Source: Hamadaea sp. (GTDB taxonomy: Bacteria > Actinomycetota > Actinomycetes > Mycobacteriales > Micromonosporaceae). From it: DNA of 64,000 nucleotides. This document shows, in pieces, positions 22,685 through 29,150 of the stretch (positions within the stretch are counted from its first letter, which is position 1; each line of letters begins with the position of its first letter). The notes under the pieces are model-generated. The model saw only the letters and a list, made by a program, of their open reading frames with translations. It did not search any database and was not told the origin of the DNA. The DNA lies in contig NZ_JABFVK010000019.1 in assembly GCF_013362815.1 (NCBI RefSeq), positions 99,000-162,999 on the forward strand, read 5' to 3'. Position numbers and translations under genes: made by a program.

Positions 22685-22711
22685 CAGGGTAACCGGCGCT
22701 CGGCTACCCTG
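22685..22711. promoter_or_regulatory. Inverted repeat between divergent GNAT and phosphatase genes
   Basis: CAGGGTA (22685-22691) and TACCCTG (22705-22711) are perfect 7-bp arms in the 38-bp gap between the two divergent starts (22678 and 22717). The site must overlap at least one promoter, so an operator or a symmetric divergent promoter is likely. Confidence 0.4.
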
Positions 22712-22716
22712 ACCGG

Positions 22717-23469
22717 GTGCCCCTGGAGTTCATCGACTTTCCACGCGTGTTCAACCTGCGCGATCTCGGCGGCCTGACCACCCGCGACGGGCGCGTCATC
22801 CGACCCGGGCTGCTCTACCGCAGCGACAATCTCGGCGCGCTCAACGACGAGGGGTTCACCCCGGCCGATCGTGACCGCTTCGGGATGCTCGGTGTGCGTA
22901 CCATCATCGATTTGCGACAGCCCGCGGAGATCGAACGTCACGGCGGACGCGCACCGGACTGGGCCTGTACGGCCTGGCACAACGTGCCGCTGAACAATCC
23001 CGCGTGGCGCGAGGAAGATTATTCCGAAGTGGACGGTCCGGCGAGCTATCTGCTGGCGCGGTACCACGAGGCGGCGCGCACGGCGGGCGCCGACATCGCG
23101 CGGACGATCGGCCTGCTCGCGGACCCGGCGGTGGTCCCCGCAGCGGTGCACTGCCTGGGCGGGCGCGACCGGACGGGCATCGTCATCGCGTTCGTCGAAG
23201 ATCTGCTGGGAGTGCCGGACGAGACGATCGCGGCGGATTATCACTTCACCGAGCAATCGACCCGGCGCTTCATGACCTGGTTCCGGACGGTACGCCCGGA
23301 CGCCAAGGATCTTTTGCCCTATCTGGACGTCACACCGCCGGAAGTCATCTCGACCTTCCTGGCCGACCTGCGCGCGGAGTACGGCTCCGTCCAGTCCTAT
23401 TTGGAGCTGCATGGCCTGACCGAGGGGCAGGTGCAGACGTTGCGCTCGATCTACCTGGCGGACGTCTAG
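22717..23469 (+). CDS. Tyrosine-protein phosphatase (Y_phosphatase3 type)
   Basis: 250 residues from GTG 22717. The N-terminal motif FNLRDLGGLTTRDGRVIRPG is characteristic of the MptpB/Y_phosphatase3 group. The P-loop HCLGGRDRTG has nucleophile C146 and Arg152; the canonical Lys of HCxxGKDRTG is Arg. VTPPEVISTFLADLRAEYGS is the usual C-terminal helix. These act as tyrosine, dual-specificity or phosphoinositide phosphatases. The 3' end overlaps the convergent Abi-family gene by 4 bp. Confidence 0.9.
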   Translation: MPLEFIDFPRVFNLRDLGGLTTRDGRVIRPGLLYRSDNLGALNDEGFTPADRDRFGMLGVRTIIDLRQPAEIERHGGRAPDWACTAWHNVPLNNPAWREEDYSEVDGPASYLLARYHEAARTAGADIARTIGLLADPAVVPAAVHCLGGRDRTGIVIAFVEDLLGVPDETIAADYHFTEQSTRRFMTWFRTVRPDAKDLLPYLDVTPPEVISTFLADLRAEYGSVQSYLELHGLTEGQVQTLRSIYLADV

Positions 23470-24161
23470 GGGCAGCGGGGGAGCGGGATGCGCACGATCG
23501 CCGGCCGATCCCCGAGTACGCCCGGCAGCGCGCTGATCGCTTCAGCCCAAGCGTAGGTCAGCGGGCTCATGGCGGCGAGTATGGTCCGCATGTCTTCAAC
23601 GTCCGCCGCGAGATCACGGAAGTAGACCGGTTCGTGGTGAGCGATGCGATTGCGAAGAAAGTGCAGTCGTTCCAAGGGTTCCGCGATGGCTCGGCGGCGT
23701 TGCGGCCGTAGGTTTGGGAAGCCGTGTCGAATCGCTTTCTCCCATAACGTCCGTTCATAACGGCGAGCTGTCAGGTACCGCCAGAACCCGAACGGCAATT
23801 CAGTGATGATCCGGTCAGGAGACAGACGGTAGCCCTTCCGCCGTGCACGCGATGCAGCCTCGGCGATGTCCGACCTGCGGTGCGGCTCGAGTAGGTGGGT
23901 AGGGTCGTCCAGCCATGATCCGCCGAGGCGCTGACGAGTGTGGAATGCCCCCAGCTGATCGTTGATGGTGTTTCGAAGACAGACCTCAACAGCGTGGAGC
24001 GACTTGTAGCAGGCGGCACTGACAGCCAGGTTCCACTCGTAGAGATTCAGACTTTCCTCGTGATCGTGGGCGGCGGCGACGTCATACGGTGCGAGTCGAG
24101 GTGCCGACAGCCGCAACCGAACATCCTGAACGTGAAGCGGGTTTGCGCGGTCAAAAACCAT
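23466..24161 (-). CDS. Abi-family protein with HEPN ribonuclease motif (AbiF-like toxin)
   Basis: 231 residues from ATG 24161, preceded by an AGAGAGG ribosome-binding site. Two helical halves can be seen: residues 38-68 (LNLYEWNLAVSAACYKSL then EVCLRNTIND) and 118-180 (FGFWRYLTARRYERTLW then LERLHFLRNRIAHHEP). R170-N-R-I-A-H175 is the RxxxxH HEPN active site, set in the RNxxxHHEP context typical of Abi_2/AbiF proteins, which cleave RNA during phage abortive infection. The gene is preceded on the same strand by three tandem hairpin repeats with a promoter, so an RNA-antitoxin system is inferred. GC content of the leader is clearly lower than the surroundings, suggesting acquisition. Toxicity is not proven. 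Confidence 0.82.
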   Translation of the reverse strand: MVFDRANPLHVQDVRLRLSAPRLAPYDVAAAHDHEESLNLYEWNLAVSAACYKSLHAVEVCLRNTINDQLGAFHTRQRLGGSWLDDPTHLLEPHRRSDIAEAASRARRKGYRLSPDRIITELPFGFWRYLTARRYERTLWEKAIRHGFPNLRPQRRRAIAEPLERLHFLRNRIAHHEPVYFRDLAADVEDMRTILAAMSPLTYAWAEAISALPGVLGDRPAIVRIPLPRCP

Positions 24162-24181
24162 CGTGTAACCTCTCTTATGAA

Positions 24182-24390
24182 CACCCCGGATGACCTCTGC
24201 CTTGGCATGTCACCGGGGTTACGGCTTTCTGGCTTGCCTTGCGCGGTCGGTGTTGTACTCTCTACTCCAGACGGCCCGGTGGACCCCTGCTTTGCATGTT
24301 GCCGGGCCTTCAACATGTTCTGGTACTGTTTCTGCGAAGACCCCGGTGGCCCCTGCTTCGGCATACTGCCGGGGTTACGGCTTTTCTGGG
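24182..24390 (-). ncRNA. Tandem structured RNA repeats, probable RNA antitoxin of the Abi toxin
   Basis: Three units of about 52 nt, read on the minus strand, each begin CCAGAA (at 24389, 24323 and 24232). Each has a 7-bp stem: 24340-24346 with 24369-24375, 24273-24279 with 24302-24308, and 24183-24189 with 24213-24219. The 22-23 nt loop carries a conserved inner mini-stem TGC...GCA closed by A-rich tips (CGAA, AAA, CAAG). Units one and three share ACCCCGG/CCGGGGT; unit two has GGCCCGG/CCGGGCC, two compensatory pair changes. Unit spacing is 66 and 91 bp. The last hairpin ends 22 nt before the toxin ATG. Layout matches RNA antitoxins of type III-like and AbiF systems. Confidence 0.72.
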
Positions 24391-24396
24391 CAGCAC

Positions 24397-24424
24397 ATTA
24401 GACCTTGGGCGTACCGCCATTCAA
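24397..24424 (-). promoter_or_regulatory. Promoter of the RNA repeat/Abi operon
   Basis: On the minus strand, -35 TTGAAT (24419-24424), a 16-bp spacer and -10 TCTAAT (24397-24402, five of six consensus bases). Initiation about seven bases on, near 24390, would start the transcript exactly at the first CCAGAA unit. No other good promoter lies between the repeats and the Abi start. Confidence 0.6.
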
Positions 24425-24439
24425 ATGCGGTAATTGCAA

Positions 24440-24515
24440 CCGGGGGGCTTGCTACGCAACGCATTCGAACCCCCGGAGAATCGTCACTAATTTGGTTATC
24501 CACAGTGGAATAACC
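24440..24515. promoter_or_regulatory. Two hairpin/dyad elements upstream of the Abi operon promoter
   Basis: CCGGGGG (24440-24446) pairs with CCCCCGG (24470-24476), and inside it TTGC-TAC-GCAA forms a second perfect stem. Next, GGTTATCCAC-A-GTGG-A-ATAACC (24494-24515) is a near-perfect dyad. The TTCGAA inside the first recalls a tRNA T-loop, but no cloverleaf can be drawn. Either could be an operator or an insulating terminator between the Abi locus and the divergent GH74 gene. The remaining bases to 24595 show nothing further. Confidence 0.45.
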
Positions 24516-24595
24516 GCATCAAGTGCGCTCGACGTGCGGCGCGGCGTGGGCGTCGGCGCCGTGACCGGGGGCTAGTTGGTTGGCACTCCAAACTA

Positions 24596-24624
24596 TTGAC
24601 ACTTGTGCCCCGGGCTTGTGAAAT
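24596..24624 (+). promoter_or_regulatory. Promoter of the GH74 gene
   Basis: Consensus -35 TTGACA (24596-24601), a 17-bp spacer and -10 TGAAAT (24619-24624). The 10-mer CTATTGACAC around the -35 also occurs at the M14 gene promoter (27651-27660). This leaves a GC-rich leader of about 140 nt before the ATG at 24771. Confidence 0.6.
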
Positions 24625-24770
24625 CTGGGTAACCGCGTCGTAGCCCCGGCGCGGGCGCCCACACCCGCGGCACGCGACGCTCCACGGACACGTGCCTCGG
24701 GCTGTGCCTTGCCTTTTCACGCCCTCGGCCGCCCCGGTCGCGGGCTAGGTCGAGAGAGGACAGCCCGTTC

Positions 24771-27512
24771 ATGCTCAGGAAGCAGCGAAGTCTGGCCTCC
24801 GCTGTAGCCGCCGCGCTCGTCGCGGCCGGGCTCGCGGTGGTCACGCAGGTACTGCCGGGCACACCGGCCGCCGCGGCGGGATCGGACCCGTACGCGTTCC
24901 GCAACGCCCAAGTGGTCGGGGGCGGTTTCGTGCCCGGCATCATCTTCAACCAGTCCCAGGCCAACCTGATCTACGCCCGCACCGACATCGGTGGGGCGTA
25001 CCGGTGGGACCAGGCCACCTCGAAGTGGATCCCGCTGCTGGACTGGGTCGGGTTCACCAACTGGGGCTACAACGGCGTGGTCAGCCTGGCCACCGACGCC
25101 GTCGACCCGAACCGCGTGTACGTCGCCGCCGGCATGTACACCAACAGCTGGGACCCCAATAACGGCGCGATCCTGCGATCGACCGACAAGGGTGCGACGT
25201 GGGCGACCACCGCGCTGCCCTTCAAGCTGGGTGGCAACATGCCGGGCCGCGGCATGGGGGAGCGGCTGGCCATCGATCCGAACAAGAACAGCATCCTGTA
25301 CCTCGGCGCGCCGAGCGGCAACGGGCTCTGGAGGAGCACCGACTACGGCGTGACCTGGGCGAAGGTGACCGCCTTCCCGAACCCGGGGACCTACGTCCAG
25401 TCGCCCGGTGACGCGTACCTCGGCGACAACCAGGGCATCGCGTGGGTGACCTTCGACAAGAGCACCGGCACCTCGGGCAACACCACGCAGGGCATCTACG
25501 TCGGCGTCGCGGACAAGGACAACACCGTCTACCGCAGCACCGACGGCGGCGTCACCTGGTCGCGGATCGCCGGGCAGCCCACCGGCTACCTCGCGCACAA
25601 GGGCGTACTGGACCCGGTCAACCACCTGCTGTACATCGCGACCAGCGACACCGGCGGCCCGTACGACGGGGCCAAGGGCGACGTGTGGAAGTACAACATC
25701 ACCACCGGCGCGTGGACGCAGATCAGCCCGGTGCCGTCCAGCAGCTCGGACGACTACTTCGGATACTCCGGTCTGACCATCGACCGCCAGCACCCGGGGA
25801 CGATCATGGTCGCCTCGCAGATCTCCTGGTGGCCGGACATGATCATGTGGCGCAGCACGGACTCCGGGACGACCTGGACGAGGGTCTGGGACTGGACCAG
25901 CTACCCCAGCCGCAGCTTCCGATACACCCAGGACATCTCGGCCGCACCTTGGCTCACCTTCGGCAACAGCCCGCAGCCGCCCGAGCTGTCGCCGAAGCTC
26001 GGCTGGATGAACGAGTCGGTCGAGATCGACCCGTTCAACTCGAACCGCTTGATGTACGGCACGGGCGCGACGATCTACGGCACGGAGAACCTGACGACCT
26101 GGGACTCCGGCGGTCAGATCAACATCAAGGTGATGGCCAAGGGCCTGGAGGAGACCGCCGTCCTCGACCTGATCAGCCCGCCCAGCGGGGCCAACCTGCT
26201 CAGCGGCCTCGGCGACATCAACGGCTTCCGGCATACGAACCTCGACGCGGTGCCCTCGATGATGTTCACCACGCCGGTGTTCTCCTCGACGACCAGCCTC
26301 GACTTCGCCGAGCTGAACCCCAACTACGTGGTACGTGTGGGCAACGTCGACAAGACGGCCAACCCCAACACCAACCGCATCGGCATCTCGAGTGACAACG
26401 GCGCGACCTGGTATCAGGGCCAGGAGCCGTCCGGCGTGACCGGTGGCGGCACGGTGGCGGTCGCCGCCAACGGCAACTCGATCGTGTGGGCGCCGGCCGG
26501 CGCAGCGGTCAGCTACGGCGGCGGCAGCTCGTGGTCGTCGTCGAGCGGTGTGCCGTCGGGCGCGCGGGTCGCCTCGGACCGGGTGAACTCCAGCAAGTTC
26601 TACGCCTTCGCCAACGGCACGTTCTACGTGAGCACCAACGGCGGGCAGTCGTTCGCCGCGACCGTCACCAGCGGCCTGCCCACCGTCGGCACCGTGCACG
26701 TCAAGGCCGTCGCAGGCCGTGAGGGCGACATCTGGCTCGCCGGTGGTGACACGACCGGGGCGTACGGGTTGTGGCACTCGACCAACTCGGGAGCGAGCTT
26801 CACGAAGCTGTCCAACGTGCAGGAGGCGAACAACATCGGGTTCGGCAAGTCGGCGACGGCCAACGGCTACCCGACGCTGTTCACGGTGGCGAAGATCGAC
26901 AATGTACGCGGCATCTTCACCTCGTACGACGGCGGCACGACCTGGCTGCGAATCAACGACGACCAGCACCAGTACGGCAACATCGGCGAGGCGCTGACCG
27001 GCGACCCGCGGGTCTTCGGCCGGGTCTACATCGGCACCAACGGCCGCGGAATCATCGTCGCCGATCGGGTGAGCACGACCTCGCCGTCGGTGTCGCCGAC
27101 GTCATCCGCATCCATCTCGCCCAGCGCTTCGGTCTCGACCTCGACCTCGTCGAGCCCGTCGACCTCGCCGAGTTCCAGCACCTCGCCGAGTCCGTCGTCG
27201 TCAGCGGCCAAGGCCTGCTCGGCGAGTTACGCCATCTCGAGCCAGTGGCCGGGCGGCTTCGGGGCGAACGTCACGGTGAAGAACACCGGCACGTCCGCCA
27301 CGACGGCCTGGACGGTGAAGTGGACGTTCGCCAACGGGCAGACCATCACCTCGCTGTGGAACGGCAATTACACGCAGTCCGGGGCCAATGTGACCGTGAC
27401 GAACCTGAGTTACAACGGTGCGTTGAGCGCTGGTGCGACGACCAGTTTCGGCTTCAACGCCGCGTGGTCCGGTACGAATGCGGTGCCGACGCTGACCTGT
27501 ACCGCAACCTAG
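24771..27512 (+). CDS. Secreted GH74 xyloglucanase/endoglucanase with CBM2
   Basis: 913 residues. A Sec signal peptide (MLRKQRSLASAVAAALVAAG, cleavage after AAAA near 36) is followed by a GH74 double beta-propeller of about 720 residues: YAFRNAQVVGGGFVPGIIFN at the start, repeated blades of the form STDGGVTWSRI / STDSGTTWTRV, and conserved GLGDINGFRH in the middle. A Ser/Thr/Pro linker (about 765-805) leads to a CBM2 (about 807-913) with CSASYAISSQWPGGF and surface Trp residues for cellulose binding. It hydrolyses beta-1,4-glucan backbones such as xyloglucan outside the cell. It has a good promoter and a strong terminator and stands alone. Confidence 0.95.
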   Translation: MLRKQRSLASAVAAALVAAGLAVVTQVLPGTPAAAAGSDPYAFRNAQVVGGGFVPGIIFNQSQANLIYARTDIGGAYRWDQATSKWIPLLDWVGFTNWGYNGVVSLATDAVDPNRVYVAAGMYTNSWDPNNGAILRSTDKGATWATTALPFKLGGNMPGRGMGERLAIDPNKNSILYLGAPSGNGLWRSTDYGVTWAKVTAFPNPGTYVQSPGDAYLGDNQGIAWVTFDKSTGTSGNTTQGIYVGVADKDNTVYRSTDGGVTWSRIAGQPTGYLAHKGVLDPVNHLLYIATSDTGGPYDGAKGDVWKYNITTGAWTQISPVPSSSSDDYFGYSGLTIDRQHPGTIMVASQISWWPDMIMWRSTDSGTTWTRVWDWTSYPSRSFRYTQDISAAPWLTFGNSPQPPELSPKLGWMNESVEIDPFNSNRLMYGTGATIYGTENLTTWDSGGQINIKVMAKGLEETAVLDLISPPSGANLLSGLGDINGFRHTNLDAVPSMMFTTPVFSSTTSLDFAELNPNYVVRVGNVDKTANPNTNRIGISSDNGATWYQGQEPSGVTGGGTVAVAANGNSIVWAPAGAAVSYGGGSSWSSSSGVPSGARVASDRVNSSKFYAFANGTFYVSTNGGQSFAATVTSGLPTVGTVHVKAVAGREGDIWLAGGDTTGAYGLWHSTNSGASFTKLSNVQEANNIGFGKSATANGYPTLFTVAKIDNVRGIFTSYDGGTTWLRINDDQHQYGNIGEALTGDPRVFGRVYIGTNGRGIIVADRVSTTSPSVSPTSSASISPSASVSTSTSSSPSTSPSSSTSPSPSSSAAKACSASYAISSQWPGGFGANVTVKNTGTSATTAWTVKWTFANGQTITSLWNGNYTQSGANVTVTNLSYNGALSAGATTSFGFNAAWSGTNAVPTLTCTAT

Positions 27513-27531
27513 ACCTAGCTGGGGGACGAAA

Positions 27532-27571
27532 GGGGCGGCCCGGCCGACGCGAGCGTCGGCCGGGCCGCCCC
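27532..27571 (+). terminator. Intrinsic terminator after the GH74 gene
   Basis: An 18-bp perfect GC-rich stem (27532-27549 with 27554-27571) closed by a CGAG loop, 20 bp after the stop codon. There is no U-tract, as is common in actinobacterial terminators. Confidence 0.85.
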
Positions 27572-27653
27572 CGTGTCTGCCCAGGACAGATCGGCCGTTC
27601 GGGCAAGCTGACGTGGTCGATCATCCTCATCCACTAAAAGTGAGAGTCATCTA

Positions 27654-27683
27654 TTGACACGATCTTCGATACGTGGCTATGTA
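27654..27683 (+). promoter_or_regulatory. Promoter of the M14 carboxypeptidase gene
   Basis: -35 TTGACA (27654-27659), an 18-bp spacer and a weak -10 TATGTA (27678-27683). The -35 lies in CTATTGACAC, also present at the GH74 promoter, so the two secreted enzymes may share a sigma factor or activator. CGGAGGAAG precedes the ATG at 27730. Confidence 0.5.
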
Positions 27684-27729
27684 GGCGCCAACCTACCGGT
27701 TTTCCCCACCTGACCCCCGGAGGAAGACG

Positions 27730-29058
27730 ATGACGACCCGAGTGAGATCCACCCGGACGCGGCGCCTGCTGGCAGTGATCGCCGCTGCGGCAGTGGCAGT
27801 GCTCGTCGTGCCGGCGACGGCCACCCCCGCCCCACCCAGCTCGCAGCCGAGCGCCACCGAGACGGCGTACTTCCGTGTCGTCGGCCCGAAGAGCTTTACC
27901 GAGGTCAACGCCATCGCGGCCACAGGTGCCGCCGTGGACGGCATCGAGGACGGCAAGGTCTACGTGACCGCGACGCCGAGTGAGGTCGCGAAGATCCGGG
28001 CGCTCGGCTACCTGGTGAGCCCCGACGTACGCGACGAGCCCACCGCGGCCGGCGGTGGTGTCACGACCCAGGACTTCCCGTCGGCGGACTCCGGTTACCA
28101 CAACTACGCCGAGATGATCGCCGAGATCAACACGCTGGTCGCGTCGAAGCCCGCGATCGCGAGCAAGAGCTCGATCGGGACCTCGTACCAGGGCCGCGAC
28201 ATGCCGCTGATCAAGATCAGTGACAACGTGGGGGTCGACGAGAACGAGCCCGAGGTGCTGTTCAACGCCCACCAGCACGCCCGCGAGCACCTGACCGTCG
28301 AGATGGCGCTCTACCTGCTGCACCTGTTCATCGACAACTACGGCACCGACACCGAGATCACGAACTGGGTGAACACCCGCGAGATCTGGATCGTGCCGGA
28401 CATGAACCCGGACGGCGGCGAATACGACATCGCCACCGGCTCCTACCGGTCGTGGCGCAAGAATCGTCAGCCCAACAGCGGTTCGTCCTACGTGGGCACC
28501 GACCTGAACCGGAACTGGGCGTACCAGTGGGGCTGCTGCGGCGGCTCGTCCGGCAGCACCTCGTCGGCGACCTACCGCGGTCCGTCCGCGTTCTCCGCCC
28601 CGGAGACGGCGAACCTGCGCAACTTCGTGAACAGCCGGGTCGTGGGCGGCGTACAGCAGATCAAGGTGAACATCGACTTCCACACCTACTCGCAGCTGGT
28701 GCTGTGGCCGTACGGGTACACCACGACCGACGTGACCAACACCATCACGACCGACGTGCGGAACACCTTCGCCACCCTCGGCCAGCAGATGGCCGCCCTC
28801 AACGGATACACGCCGGAACAGGCCAGCGACCTGTACATCGCCGACGGGATCATCATCGACTGGATGTGGAACGTCCACCACATCTTCTCGTACACCTTCG
28901 AGATGTACCCGGGCCCGTCCGGCAGCGGCGGCGGTTTCTACCCGCCTGACGAGCAGATCGTCACGCAGACCACCCGGAACAAGACGGCCGTGCTCCTGCT
29001 CGTCTCGTACGCCGACTGCCCCTACCGCGTCATCGGCAAGCAGGCGACGTACTGCTGA
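27730..29058 (+). CDS. Secreted M14 zinc carboxypeptidase
   Basis: 442 residues. The signal peptide ([19 protein letters not shown]) is followed by a propeptide-like region (about 40-110) and the M14 catalytic domain from about 120. Zinc ligands: H183 and E186 in HQHAREH, and the third His in [20 protein letters not shown] and [18 protein letters not shown] are substrate-site signatures; the catalytic Glu is in YTFEMYPG. Typical of actinobacterial CPT/CPB-like exopeptidases that remove C-terminal residues from extracellular peptides. A long hairpin repeat follows the stop. Confidence 0.95.
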   Translation: MTTRVRSTRTRRLLAVIAAAAVAVLVVPATATPAPPSSQPSATETAYFRVVGPKSFTEVNAIAATGAAVDGIEDGKVYVTATPSEVAKIRALGYLVSPDVRDEPTAAGGGVTTQDFPSADSGYHNYAEMIAEINTLVASKPAIASKSSIGTSYQGRDMPLIKISDNVGVDENEPEVLFNAHQHAREHLTVEMALYLLHLFIDNYGTDTEITNWVNTREIWIVPDMNPDGGEYDIATGSYRSWRKNRQPNSGSSYVGTDLNRNWAYQWGCCGGSSGSTSSATYRGPSAFSAPETANLRNFVNSRVVGGVQQIKVNIDFHTYSQLVLWPYGYTTTDVTNTITTDVRNTFATLGQQMAALNGYTPEQASDLYIADGIIIDWMWNVHHIFSYTFEMYPGPSGSGGGFYPPDEQIVTQTTRNKTAVLLLVSYADCPYRVIGKQATYC

Positions 29059-29072
29059 GAGCTGGGCTTCCC

Positions 29073-29137
29073 GCGCCGGATCAGGGTTCGCGGTCGAATC
29101 TTGAAGCAAGATTCGACCTGGAACCCTGATCCAGCGC
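29073..29137. repeat. Long hairpin element, family 3 (copy 1)
   Basis: Arms of 31 bp (29073-29103 and 29107-29137) pair at 28 positions around the loop AAG. The arm carries GGATCAGGGTTC and GTCGAATCTTG. It fills the gap between the convergent M14 and HelD-like genes. The same arm sequence recurs at 49710 and 63125, again between convergent gene ends. Confidence 0.8.
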
Positions 29138-29150
29138 CAAACGAAGCGCG

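Noticed and set aside
14457..23469. Secondary-metabolite gene cluster around the SARP regulator
   Set aside because: No PKS, NRPS, terpene or RiPP gene is nearby; neighbours are folate, riboflavin and general enzymes.
24182..24390. CRISPR array
   Set aside because: Only three units, spacing of 66 and 91 bp, changes inside the repeats are compensatory, and no cas gene is near. A structured-RNA array fits better.
24440..24477. Rifamycin-associated element
   Set aside because: GGGGCTTGC...GCAA looks somewhat similar, but the spacing and right half do not match and the HelD-like gene is 5 kb away without such a site.
24440..24480. tRNA gene or tRNA-derived attachment site, because GGGGGTTCGAAT occurs on the minus strand
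   Set aside because: The bases after the TTCGAAT loop do not pair with those before it, and no anticodon or acceptor stem can be drawn. Kept only as an unexplained hairpin.
24717..26969. Long minus-strand open frame of 750 codons antisense to the GH74 gene
   Set aside because: Val/Arg/Gly/Asp-rich sequence without domains, produced by the high GC third positions of the real gene.
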